In this document: in pieces, positions 41,984-49,814 of the stretch | Numbering within the stretch: the first letter of the stretch is position 1 | Layout of the letters: each line of letters starts with the position of its first letter | DNA from: Cnuibacter physcomitrellae | GTDB lineage: Bacteria; Actinomycetota; Actinomycetes; Actinomycetales; Microbacteriaceae | Direction of reading: 5' to 3' | DNA: 64,000 nucleotides | Assembly (NCBI RefSeq): GCF_014640535.1 | Contig: NZ_BMHD01000001.1 | Location: forward strand, 2,110,214 to 2,174,213 | Translations under genes and position numbers: made by a program | The notes under the pieces: generated by a model | What the model was told of the DNA's origin: nothing | The model's database searches: none | The model's input: the letters and a program-made list of their open reading frames with translations, nothing else

Positions 41984-42631
41984 TCAGCCTGCGGCGACCG
42001 TCGTCTCGACGACGAGGTCCGCGCGATCGCGAGTGCTCTGCACGCGTCGAGCGTTCGCCTCGTCGACGGACTCGACCCACGCCGCCGCAGCGTCAGGAGA
42101 CTTCCCGAACTCGACGTGGCGTGCGACGAGCCGCTCACGCCGGACGTCATCCGGTACGTCGCAGAACCACACCTCCGCCAGCTCGGCGCGCACCGACGAC
42201 CACGGCGCGCTCCCGTCGAGCAGGTAGTTGCCCTCCGTGAGCACGAGCTCCGTCGAGGGCGGGATGGCGATGCCTCCCGCGAGCGGCTGCTCCAGGACGC
42301 GGTCGAAGTCGGGCGCGTAGACGGTGTGGGTCGTCTCCGCGTGGATGCGGCGCAGCGTCGCGAGGTAGCCGTATCCGTCGAAGGTGTCGATCGCACCCTT
42401 GGCGTCGAGCCTTCCGAGGGATCGCAGGGTCGAGTCGGCGAGATGGAACCCGTCCATGGGCAGCCAGGCGACACGACCGGGCATCACGGGCTCTAGCGCC
42501 GCGAGGAGACGCCGGACGAGCGTGGTCTTCCCCGACCCGGGCGCGCCCGTGATCCCGAGGATGGCGCGGCCGGAGCTGCGCGCCCGCACGGCGAGCGCCT
42601 TCTCCGCGAGAGGGTGAAGGAGGGCGGACAT
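41984..42631 (-). CDS. P-loop nucleoside/nucleotide kinase (uridine kinase/PanK-like)
   Basis: 215 aa. Walker A GAPGSGKTTL (about 24-33), then the PMDGFHLADSTL motif characteristic of the phosphoribulokinase/uridine kinase/pantothenate kinase superfamily (YggC/YfhS-like branch), GAIDTFDGYGYLATL and LTEGNYLLD. It phosphorylates an unknown small hydroxyl substrate. The start at ATG 42631 is preceded by CACAAT plus 6 nt on the minus strand, compatible with a leaderless message. Convergent with ptsI, divergent from the DUF1801 gene. Confidence 0.85.
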   Translation of the reverse strand: MSALLHPLAEKALAVRARSSGRAILGITGAPGSGKTTLVRRLLAALEPVMPGRVAWLPMDGFHLADSTLRSLGRLDAKGAIDTFDGYGYLATLRRIHAETTHTVYAPDFDRVLEQPLAGGIAIPPSTELVLTEGNYLLDGSAPWSSVRAELAEVWFCDVPDDVRRERLVARHVEFGKSPDAAAAWVESVDEANARRVQSTRDRADLVVETTVAAG

Positions 42632-42673
42632 GCCTCCATTGTGCTGGCTCGACACCCGCCCTACCCTCGTCGC

Positions 42674-43033
42674 ATGACGACCGAGACCGTCGACGCGTAC
42701 ATCGACGCCGCCCCTCCCGAGGTCGCGACCGTGCTCCGACGCCTCCGTGAGACCATCCACGACGCGCTGCCCGAGGCCGGGGAGACGGTCAGCTACCACA
42801 TGCCGACTGTCACGCTGTCCGACGGACGGCGTCTGACGTACTACGCCGGGTGGAAGAACCACGTGGCGCTCTACGCCGTGTATCCTCTCGGCGGGGACCT
42901 GGAAGAGGAGGTGGCGCCGTACCGGTCGGGCAAGGACACGCTCGCGTTCCCGCTCACGAAGCCCGTGCCCTACGACCTGATAGCGCGGGTGCTGCCGCGG
43001 CTGGTCGAGCTGCACGGGGCACGCCACCCCTAG
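42674..43033 (+). CDS. DUF1801 (YdhG-like) protein
   Basis: 119 aa, single YdhG/DUF1801 domain: TVDAYIDAAPPEVATVLRRL, ALPEAGETVSYHMPTVTL, YYAGWKNHVALYAVYPLGG, TLAFPLTKPVPYDLIARVL. Related to bacterial Fra/YdhG proteins with a frataxin-like fold, sometimes called iron chaperones; function unproven. TACCCT (42662-42667) plus 6 nt precedes ATG 42674: a leaderless gene. Confidence 0.88.
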   Translation: MTTETVDAYIDAAPPEVATVLRRLRETIHDALPEAGETVSYHMPTVTLSDGRRLTYYAGWKNHVALYAVYPLGGDLEEEVAPYRSGKDTLAFPLTKPVPYDLIARVLPRLVELHGARHP

Positions 43034-43055
43034 CGAGAGGCGAGCTGAGGCGAGT

Positions 43056-43439
43056 TCAGGCGAGCAGGCGGGCCTTCGCGGCCGCGAACTCGGCCTCGTC
43101 CAGGGCGCCGGCCTCCTTGAGCGCGGCGAGCTTCTGCAGCTCGGCGACGAGGTCGACGCCCGCGGTCGGAGCGGCGGGAGCGGACGGGGCCGGGGCCGCT
43201 GGCGCGGTGGGCGCCGCCTGGGCCTGAGCCTGCGCGACCGCCTGATCGGCGGCCTGCTGCATCGCCGCCTGCTGCTGCTGGGCCTCGTACTGCTGCTGCT
43301 CGTACTGGGACTGGGCCCGCGCCTGCTGCCTGCGCTGCATGCCGCCGCTGACGGCGGTGGCGGTCCCGGCGACGACGGCGGTGCGGGCGGCCAGCCCGAG
43401 GAGTCCGGGGCGGCCGAAGCGACGTCCGAGAGGTGCCAT
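43056..43439 (-). CDS. SHOCT-domain protein
   Basis: 127 aa. An N-terminal Gly/Ala-rich hydrophobic stretch (LLGLAARTAVVAGTATAVSG) precedes a Gln/Ala-rich coiled region (YEQQQYEAQQQQAAMQQAAD) and a Pro/Ala linker. The C-terminal 30 residues are a SHOCT domain (LVAELQKLAALKEAGALDEA, then EFAAAKARLL), an oligomerisation module. AGGAAGG lies 7 nt before the ATG. It precedes-and-pairs with the DUF6325 gene upstream, a common combination in actinobacteria. Confidence 0.88.
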   Translation of the reverse strand: MAPLGRRFGRPGLLGLAARTAVVAGTATAVSGGMQRRQQARAQSQYEQQQYEAQQQQAAMQQAADQAVAQAQAQAAPTAPAAPAPSAPAAPTAGVDLVAELQKLAALKEAGALDEAEFAAAKARLLA

Positions 43440-43528
43440 GGTGGGTCCTTCCTGAGGGGCCCGCGAAGGGCCGGGGATGGGGTGGGTTGCGGGGAGCGCA
43501 GCGAGGCGGGCCGGACCCAGGGGAGGGG

Positions 43529-43957
43529 TTACTCGACGCCCTCGAGCTGGGCCACGAGGTCGTTGACCACGGCGGCGGGCACCCGCTCGACCTGAAGCAC
43601 CTCCGCGCCGGAGGCCTGGACGCGCTCGACCAGGTCGCGCATCCATCGCATCTCGAGGGCGACGATCGCCGCCGAGGTGCCCGGCTCGACCAGCTCCACG
43701 AGCTCGGCCACGTCGTCCTCCCCGAGGATCCCGAGCTGCTCGAGCCCCGCCTCGAGACCGAAGCCGTCCTCGTCGTCCTCGATCTCGACGACCGTCACGT
43801 CGCCTGCGGCGTCCTTGGAGACGACGAGGAAGTCGATCACCCCGACGGCGCCCGAGGCCTCGAGATCGGCGAGCGCCGAGACGATCGCCCCGTCGGGCCG
43901 ATCGGAGGGGAGTGCGACGACGTAGACATCGACTGCGCCGTATCGGAGATGAGACAT
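43529..43957 (-). CDS. DUF6325-family protein
   Basis: 142 aa, cytoplasmic. It matches DUF6325 (formerly grouped with DUF1269): YVVALPSDRPDGAIVSALAD, VGVIDFLVVSKDAAGDVTVV, acidic EIEDDEDGFGLEAG, and EPGTSAAIVALEMRWMRDLV near the C-terminus. Function unknown; linked to envelope stress in other actinobacteria by context only. It ends in TAA, the only intact gene here that does. It likely shares a message with the SHOCT protein. Confidence 0.85.
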   Translation of the reverse strand: MSHLRYGAVDVYVVALPSDRPDGAIVSALADLEASGAVGVIDFLVVSKDAAGDVTVVEIEDDEDGFGLEAGLEQLGILGEDDVAELVELVEPGTSAAIVALEMRWMRDLVERVQASGAEVLQVERVPAAVVNDLVAQLEGVE

Positions 43958-44074
43958 GCCCTGCCCTTCGGATGTGCGGGTTCGCCGTCGACCCAGCTCG
44001 CTGCTCACGCTAGCGGTCGCGGCATCGCTCGTCCACGATTCGCCGGTGGCCGCCCCTCGACGGAGCACGGGTGC

Positions 44075-44106
44075 ATGTGTAGTGTTACTTGACACCGCTG
44101 TACAGC
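44075..44106 (+). promoter_or_regulatory. Regulatory region of the first PanE-like gene
   Basis: ATGTGTAGTGTTACTTGACA (44075-44094) matches the sequence before the M24 gene (59911-59930) at 16 of 20 bases. TTGACA at 44089-44094 is a consensus -35; the -10 is weak. A perfect 10-bp palindrome GCTGTACAGC (44097-44106) follows and may be an operator. Confidence 0.6.
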
Positions 44107-44145
44107 AGCACTGCAACCCCTGCTTCCCGATGATGAGGAGTACGA

Positions 44146-45168
44146 ATGAGGATCGCCGTCGTAGGAACGGGTGCCAACGGAGCCGGGATCGGGGCCGACA
44201 TGGCCAGGGCCGGACTGGACGTCACGTTCATCGAGCAGTGGCCCGCTCATGTGGAGGCGATCCGGGAACGCGGCATCGAGGTCAGGATGCCCGATCGGAC
44301 CGAGGTCACCCGCGTTCCCGCGATGCACCTCTGCGAGGTGGCCACCCTCCGCGAGCCGTTCGACCTGGTGTTCGTGGGGGTCAAGGCCTACGACACCCGG
44401 TGGGCCTGCGAGCTGATCAAGCCCGCCCTGCACGAGCGCAGCCTCGTCGTCGGCCTCCAGAACGGCATGTCGATCGACGACATGGCGGACATCGTCGGGA
44501 TCGACCGGACGGTCGGCGCGGTCATCGAGCTGGCGTCGAACATGTGGGAGCCCGGCATCACCACCCGGCAGAACCCGCCGGAGGAGTCCTGGTTCGCGGT
44601 CGGCGGCCTCGTCCCCGCCATGACCGTCCGCGCCGAGGAGGTGGCCGCGGTCCTCTCCCACGCCGGGACCGTGGAGGTCTCGGACGACATCCGATCCTCG
44701 AAGTGGATGAAGCTCATCGTGAACGCCGCCGAGCTCGTGCCCTCGGCCATCCTCGGGCTGGAGCTGAACACCGCCGCGACGACGCCGGGGATGTACGACT
44801 TCATGATGAGCTGCGGCAAGGAGGCGGCTCGAGCCGCGCTGGCCGGCGGGAACCGCCTCCGGCCGATCTTCGGCATGACGGATGCGCGCCTCGACGATCC
44901 CGACGTCTTCGCGGAGCAGCTCTTCGAGATCGTCCTGACGGTGTACTCGCTCCCCGACACCAAGACGACGTCGCTGCAGGACTGGCTGAAGGGCCGCCGC
45001 AGCGAGGTCGCCGAGATCAACGGACTCGTCGTCGACGAGCTGGCGCGGGTCGGAGAGCCGGCGCCGTTCAACCAGCTCGTGGTCGACGTCGCACGACGGA
45101 TCGAGCGCGGAGAGCTCGAGGTCTCGCCCGACAACCTCGGACTGCTGCTCGACGGGGCGCGTCGGTGA
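44146..45168 (+). CDS. Ketopantoate reductase (ApbA/PanE)-family dehydrogenase 1
   Basis: 340 aa. The N-terminal Rossmann motif is VVGTGANGAGIGADMARAG (G-x-G-x-x-G). The ApbA_C helical domain carries the catalytic Lys in SSKWMKLIVNAAEL and conserved KGRRSEVAEINGLV. It should reduce or oxidise an alpha-keto/hydroxy acid with NAD(P). True PanE is a biosynthetic single copy; this one opens a catabolic island and is followed by a paralogue overlapping by GTGA, so a different 2-oxo/2-hydroxy substrate is likely. GAGGAG lies upstream of the ATG. Confidence 0.85.
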   Translation: MRIAVVGTGANGAGIGADMARAGLDVTFIEQWPAHVEAIRERGIEVRMPDRTEVTRVPAMHLCEVATLREPFDLVFVGVKAYDTRWACELIKPALHERSLVVGLQNGMSIDDMADIVGIDRTVGAVIELASNMWEPGITTRQNPPEESWFAVGGLVPAMTVRAEEVAAVLSHAGTVEVSDDIRSSKWMKLIVNAAELVPSAILGLELNTAATTPGMYDFMMSCGKEAARAALAGGNRLRPIFGMTDARLDDPDVFAEQLFEIVLTVYSLPDTKTTSLQDWLKGRRSEVAEINGLVVDELARVGEPAPFNQLVVDVARRIERGELEVSPDNLGLLLDGARR

Positions 45169-46217
45169 TCGGCGAGAGGACCTCACCCGACGGGCGGCGG
45201 ATCGCCGTCCTCGGCGCCGGCGCGAACGGCGCCTCGATCGGAGCCGACCTGACCAGGGCGGGGCACGATGTCACGCTCATCGAGCAATGGCCGGACCACG
45301 TCGCCGCGATGCGGGCGGACGGGCTCACCGTGCGGATGCCCGACAGGGTGGAGCGCACGGAGGTCACGACGGCCCACCTCTGCGAGGTCGCCACCGTCAT
45401 CGAGCCGTTCGACGTGGTGCTGATGCTGATGAAGGCCTACGACAGCAGGTGGGCGGCTCAGCTGATCGAACCGCATCTCGCCCCGGACGGCCTGCTCGTC
45501 GGCGTCCAGAACGGGATGACGATCGACACGATCGCCGAGGTCGTGGGCCCGGAGCGGACCCTGGGATGCGTCATCGAGGTGTCGTCCACGATGTACGAGC
45601 CCGGGATCGTCGAGCGGCACTCCGGCCCGGACCGCTCGTGGTTCGCCGTCGGGAGCGTCACGGAGGCGACCGTGGGCCGGGAGTCCGAGATCGCCGGTCT
45701 CCTCGCCTGGGCGGGCACCGCCGAGGTGGTCGACGACATCCGCTCCGCGAAGTGGATGAAGCTGGTCAGCAACGCCACCACGCTCGTGACCACGGCGAGC
45801 CTGGGGCTGCCGATGCAGGCGGCGCTGGACCATCCCGGGATGCGCGAGCTGATGCTGCGCAGCGGCCAGGAGGCACTCGACGCCGCCCTGGCGGACGGCC
45901 GGACGATCACACCGATCTTCGGCCTCGACGCCGACGATGTCTCCCGCCCGGAGACGGTGGTGGAGACCCTCCTCGACACGCTCTACGGCGGCTTCGTCCT
46001 GCCGTCCACCACGACGACGATCCTCCAGGACTGGACGAAGGGGCGTCACAGCGAGGTGGACGACATCAACGGGCACGTCGTCGACACCGCTCGCCGGCTG
46101 GGACTCGCCGCTCCGGTGAACGCCGCGGTCGTCGAGGTGGCGCACCGCATCGAGCGCCGCGAGATCGCACCCTCGCCCGACAACCTGCGGCTCCTGCTCA
46201 CGCTCGCCGGATCCTGA
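45165..46217 (+). CDS. Ketopantoate reductase (ApbA/PanE)-family dehydrogenase 2
   Basis: 350 aa, a close paralogue of the previous gene: IAVLGAGANGASIGADLTRA, FIEQWP/LIEQWP, KAYDSRWAAQLIEPHLAPDG, SAKWMKLVSNATTL with the catalytic Lys, KGRHSEVDDINGHVVDTARR. It starts at GTG 45165, overlapping the first copy's stop (GTGA), so the two are translated together and may form a heteromer or act in sequence. Rossmann fold plus ApbA_C; substrate unknown. Convergent with the GntR gene. Confidence 0.85.
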   Translation: MIGERTSPDGRRIAVLGAGANGASIGADLTRAGHDVTLIEQWPDHVAAMRADGLTVRMPDRVERTEVTTAHLCEVATVIEPFDVVLMLMKAYDSRWAAQLIEPHLAPDGLLVGVQNGMTIDTIAEVVGPERTLGCVIEVSSTMYEPGIVERHSGPDRSWFAVGSVTEATVGRESEIAGLLAWAGTAEVVDDIRSAKWMKLVSNATTLVTTASLGLPMQAALDHPGMRELMLRSGQEALDAALADGRTITPIFGLDADDVSRPETVVETLLDTLYGGFVLPSTTTTILQDWTKGRHSEVDDINGHVVDTARRLGLAAPVNAAVVEVAHRIERREIAPSPDNLRLLLTLAGS

Positions 46218-46265
46218 GGACCGCGAGCGCCGCCCGCGCGGCGGCTCACGCCCGGGCGAGCGACG

Positions 46266-46925
46266 TCACTCGAAGATCTCGGGATGCTTCTGCAGCTCCA
46301 GCCGGGTGCGCTGGATGTGCATGACGAGCACCCGCTCGGCGTCGTCCGCATCCTGGCGGCGGATGCAGTCGACGAGCAGGTGGTGCTCCATGTGCGTGAC
46401 CCCGATGGAGGGAGCCCTCACGAGCTGCGAGTACGCGCGCCGGTAGTGCTGGGTGGTGTTCCACAGCCGCCGGATGAAGGTCGACAGCATCGACGGCGGC
46501 GCACCGGCGTAGGTGGCCAGGTGGAACTCCCGATCGGTGCGCATGAAGAGGTCGACCGAGTCGTCGCGCTCCATGAGGTCGGCCATGGTCTGCAGCGCGG
46601 CGACGTCGGTCTCGGTGAGGTTCGGCATGCTGGTCCGCAGCAGCAGCGGTTCGACCCGCTCGCGGATCTGGTACGCCTCGATGCACTCCGCCATCGTCAG
46701 ACGCGACACCCAGGCGCCCGAGTTGGCCACGAGCGTGACCAGGCCGTCCGCCTGCAGGACCCGGAGCGCCTCCCGCACGGGGATGCGGCTGGCGCCGAAG
46801 CGATCGGCGAGATCCTCCTGCCGGATGCGCTCCCCCGGCAGGAGCTCCCCGCCGAGGATCGAGGAGCGGAGGCTGTCGGCGATGCGGTGGCTCGCCACGT
46901 TCTCGCGCGTCTCATCGATCGTCAT
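46266..46925 (-). CDS. GntR-family regulator, FCD domain
   Basis: 219 aa. The winged HTH is at about 10-75 (IADSLRSSILGGELLPGERI, RQEDLADRFGASRIPVREAL, LVANSGAWVSRLT). The FCD domain has the metal-ligand pattern D-x4-H-x-x-x-H: RTDREFHLATYAG, EHHLLVDCIRRQD, LVMHIQRTRLEL. ATG 46925; TAGGAT (minus strand; 46944-46949) is a -10 candidate. It stands between the dehydrogenase pair and the VOC/E1 genes, so it is the likely local repressor; the palindromes at 47503 and 47556 are its best candidate sites. Confidence 0.88.
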   Translation of the reverse strand: MTIDETRENVASHRIADSLRSSILGGELLPGERIRQEDLADRFGASRIPVREALRVLQADGLVTLVANSGAWVSRLTMAECIEAYQIRERVEPLLLRTSMPNLTETDVAALQTMADLMERDDSVDLFMRTDREFHLATYAGAPPSMLSTFIRRLWNTTQHYRRAYSQLVRAPSIGVTHMEHHLLVDCIRRQDADDAERVLVMHIQRTRLELQKHPEIFE

Positions 46926-46957
46926 GCGACCCCCTCCCCGACGATCCTAGGCAGGGC

Positions 46958-47485
46958 TCACTCCGCGGGGCGAGCGGGGTGCCACAGCAGCACCGGCGCA
47001 TCCTGCTCGTAGGCCTTGCCTTCCGGATAGCTGACGAGCTCGAACTGCATGCCCCAGGGGCTGAGGAAGTACACCCACCGCTGCCCGGCCGAGGCGTTCC
47101 GGCTGGCCGTCGGCTCGCCCAGCACCCGGACGTCGTTCTCTCGCAGGTGGGTTACGGCGGAGTCGAGGTCGTCCACGTAGAACGCGATGTGGTGGCCGCC
47201 GAGGTCGCTGTTGCGCGGCTGATCGCGTTGCCCTTCGTGCGCACGGTACTCGAAGACCTCGAAGTTCGGCCCGGTGCCGCAGCGGTAGAACCGGATCTCC
47301 TCGACGACGCTCCGGGGATCGACGTTCAGGTGCTCCTGCATCCAGTCGCTGTCGTCGTGGCGCATCGTGGGCAGCGAGTAGACGTACTGGCAGCCGATGA
47401 CGTCGACGAGGAACCGGTGAGCCTCCTCCATGTCGGGCACCGTGAAGCCGAGATGCTCAGCGCCCCGCAGACCGGGGAGGGTCAT
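46958..47485 (-). CDS. VOC-family dioxygenase/glyoxalase-like protein
   Basis: 175 aa, two vicinal-oxygen-chelate modules. Metal ligands are seen as His in GAEHLGFTVPD, His in GGHHIAFYVDD and Glu in GMQFELVSYPEG, the H-H-E set of glyoxalase/dioxygenase enzymes. FEVFEYRAHEGQRDQPRNSD lies between the modules. It may open a ring or isomerise an intermediate of the island's pathway. ATG 47485 has AAGGAG 5-6 nt upstream. It shares its upstream region with the divergent E1 gene. Confidence 0.8.
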   Translation of the reverse strand: MTLPGLRGAEHLGFTVPDMEEAHRFLVDVIGCQYVYSLPTMRHDDSDWMQEHLNVDPRSVVEEIRFYRCGTGPNFEVFEYRAHEGQRDQPRNSDLGGHHIAFYVDDLDSAVTHLRENDVRVLGEPTASRNASAGQRWVYFLSPWGMQFELVSYPEGKAYEQDAPVLLWHPARPAE

Positions 47486-47502
47486 GAGAACTCCTTCGTC
47501 CT

Positions 47503-47564
47503 ATGTATCCAATGGAGCCAATCTAGATCACTTTCGGCGAACAGAGTAGTTGCAATGGATACAT
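47503..47564. promoter_or_regulatory. Pair of inverted ATGTATCCA elements (candidate GntR operators)
   Basis: ATGTATCCA (47503-47511) and its complement TGGATACAT (47556-47564) face each other across 44 bp between the divergent VOC and E1 genes. The second lies exactly in the -35/-10 spacer of the E1 promoter. A GntR/FCD gene is 0.6 kb away. Confidence 0.6.
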
Positions 47565-47578
47565 TCGTGTCGTAACGT
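47550..47578 (+). promoter_or_regulatory. Promoter of the E1-E2 operon
   Basis: TTGCAA (47550-47555), 17 bp, TAACGT (47573-47578), about 33 bp before the E1 start, which has AAAGGAG as ribosome site. Confidence 0.65.
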
Positions 47579-47617
47579 CGTCGCCAGCGCATCCGCACTT
47601 GCAAAGGAGAAAGTCGA

Positions 47618-49813
47618 ATGCCCCGCACCTCCAAGCTGATCTCGGGCTCGCCCTGGGTGCAGCTCTCGACGACGTCCGCCGACTGGCGCAGCGCCGATCC
47701 CGGCCTTCTGGCGACCATGCTCGGCCAGCTCCACCTCATCCGCGCGTTCGAGGAGACGGTGCTCGAGCTGGCGGGTGAAGGGCTCGTCCACGGCCCTGCC
47801 CACTCGAGCATCGGGCAGGAGGGCGGCGCGGTCGGATCCATCCTCGGCTTGCGCTCGTCCGACGGGATCAACGGATCGCACCGCGGTCACCACCAGTTCC
47901 TGGCCAAGGCCCTCGGTCACGTCGCGCCGGACGGGCTCTCGCTCGACGCGCTGGTGACCGCGCCCGTCCAGGAGGTGCTGCAGCGCACGCTCGCCGAGAT
48001 CCTGGGCCTGGCCCAGGGCTACTGCCGGGGGCGGGGCGGATCGATGCATCTGCAGTGGTTCGAGGCCGGGGCCCTCGGCACGAACGCGATCGTCGGAGGC
48101 GGCGTGCCGCTCGGCGCGGGGAACGCCTGGGCGCAGAAGCACGCCGGCACCGACGACGTCACCGTCAGCTACTTCGGCGACGGGGCGACCAACATCGGCT
48201 CCGTCCTGGAGAGCATGAACCTCACGGGCGCCTGGGACCTGCCGTTCTGCTTCTTCATCGAGAACAACCTCTACGCCGTCTCCACCCACGTCACCGAGGT
48301 GACCCGGGAGCCTCGGCTCTCGGCGCGCGCGCTCGGCTTCGACATCCCCGCCTGGCGGGTCGACGGCATGGACCCGCTCGCGGTCCACCTGGCGATGAAG
48401 CAGGGCCTCGAGCTCATGCGCGGCGGTCGCGGCCCCGTCGTCATCGAGGCGGAGGTGTACCGCTACTTCCACCAGAACGGACCGTACCCGGGCAGCGCGT
48501 TCGGCTACCGCTCGAAGTCGGAGGAGAGCGAGTGGCGCGACCGCGATCCGCTCCGCCGGGTGGCCGCGGAGATGACGAAGCTGGGTCTCCTCGACCCCGA
48601 GGCCGAGCGCCTGGCGCGCGAGCAGGCGCAGACGGCGATGACCGACGCCGTCTCGCGGCTGCTCGAGCCCGACCCCGAGGGAAAGCCCGGCACGCGGCGC
48701 ATCCGACCCGAGCTCTGGCCCGACCCCGCCTTCGTCGACGTGGGCATCCGGGGCGACGCGAGCGAGCTGTCGGATGCCGGTCGCGAGGTCGAGGAGGCCG
48801 ACTTCGACGGCGAGATGGCCCAGACCAAGTTCGTGGACGCGGTCGCCGGCGTGATGCACCGCCGCATGGAGCAGGACGACAGGATCGTCGTGCTCGGCGA
48901 GGACATCCACCGCCTCAAGGGCGGCACGAACGGGGCGACCAAGGGCCTGTCCGAGAGCTTCCCGGACCGCGTGCTCGGCACCCCCATCAGCGAGAACGCC
49001 TTCGCGGGCCTCGCCGGGGGCATCGCGCTCGACGACCGCTTCCGCCCGGTGGTGGAGTTCATGTACCCCGACTTCATGTGGGTCGCCGCCGACCAGGTGT
49101 TCAACCAGATCGGCAAGGCGCGACACATGTTCGGCGGCGACAACCCCGTCCCGCTGGTGCTCCGCACCAAGGTCGCCATGGGATCGGGCTACGGATCGCA
49201 GCACCTCATGGACCCCGCCGGCATCGTCGCGACCAGCCCCGGCTGGCGCATCATGGCCGCATCGACGCCGTTCGACTACGTGGGTCTCATGAACACGGCG
49301 CTGGCGCTGGAGGATCCGGTGCTCGTCATCGAGCACATCGACCTCTACCCCACGACCGGATCGGTGCCGGTGGACGACCTCGACTACCGCATCCCGTTCG
49401 GCAAGGCCGCGGTGCGGCGCGAGGGCGCGGACGTGACCGTCCTGACGTACCTCTCGATGGTCGCGCACACCCTGAAGGCGGTGGAGGAGACCGGGGTCGA
49501 CGCCGAGGTGATCGACCTGCGCTTCCTCGACCGGGCGAGCATCGACTGGGAGACCATCGAGGAGAGCGTCCGCAAGACCAACGCGGTGCTGATCGTCGAG
49601 CAGGGCGCGCAGGGCACCTCGTACGGCGCCTGGCTGGCCGACGAGATCCAGCTCCGATGCTTCGACTGGCTCGACCAGCCGGTCCGCCGGGTGACCGGGT
49701 CGGAGGCCTCGCCGAGCATCTCGAAGGTCCTCGAACGGGCCGCCATCGCCGGCACGGAGGAGGTCGTCGCGGGCCTCGAACGGGTCCGTGCGTCGTTCGG
49801 GGAGGTGAGCTGA
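47618..49813 (+). CDS. 2-oxoacid/acetoin-type dehydrogenase E1, fused alpha and beta subunits
   Basis: 731 aa, TPP-dependent. Residues about 30-340 are the E1-alpha domain (SSIGQEGGAVGSILGL, SHRGHHQFLAKALG, GRGGSMHL, TPP/Mg motif YFGDGATNIG...ENNLYAVS). Residues about 395-725 are E1-beta (MAQTKFVDAVAGVMHRRMEQ, LGEDIHRLKGG, PISENAFAGLAGG, FMYPDFMWVAADQ). Alpha-beta fusions occur among branched-chain and acetoin-type enzymes; the specificity here is open. It decarboxylates a 2-oxo acid or cleaves an acetoin-like diol-ketone and hands the acyl group to the E2 encoded 1 nt downstream. Confidence 0.9.
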   Translation: MPRTSKLISGSPWVQLSTTSADWRSADPGLLATMLGQLHLIRAFEETVLELAGEGLVHGPAHSSIGQEGGAVGSILGLRSSDGINGSHRGHHQFLAKALGHVAPDGLSLDALVTAPVQEVLQRTLAEILGLAQGYCRGRGGSMHLQWFEAGALGTNAIVGGGVPLGAGNAWAQKHAGTDDVTVSYFGDGATNIGSVLESMNLTGAWDLPFCFFIENNLYAVSTHVTEVTREPRLSARALGFDIPAWRVDGMDPLAVHLAMKQGLELMRGGRGPVVIEAEVYRYFHQNGPYPGSAFGYRSKSEESEWRDRDPLRRVAAEMTKLGLLDPEAERLAREQAQTAMTDAVSRLLEPDPEGKPGTRRIRPELWPDPAFVDVGIRGDASELSDAGREVEEADFDGEMAQTKFVDAVAGVMHRRMEQDDRIVVLGEDIHRLKGGTNGATKGLSESFPDRVLGTPISENAFAGLAGGIALDDRFRPVVEFMYPDFMWVAADQVFNQIGKARHMFGGDNPVPLVLRTKVAMGSGYGSQHLMDPAGIVATSPGWRIMAASTPFDYVGLMNTALALEDPVLVIEHIDLYPTTGSVPVDDLDYRIPFGKAAVRREGADVTVLTYLSMVAHTLKAVEETGVDAEVIDLRFLDRASIDWETIEESVRKTNAVLIVEQGAQGTSYGAWLADEIQLRCFDWLDQPVRRVTGSEASPSISKVLERAAIAGTEEVVAGLERVRASFGEVS

Positions 49814-49814
49814 G

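Noticed and set aside
46225-46247. GC-rich hairpin between the PanE-like pair and the GntR gene as a terminator
   Set aside because: Only a 6-bp clean stem with mismatches outside it; too weak to list.
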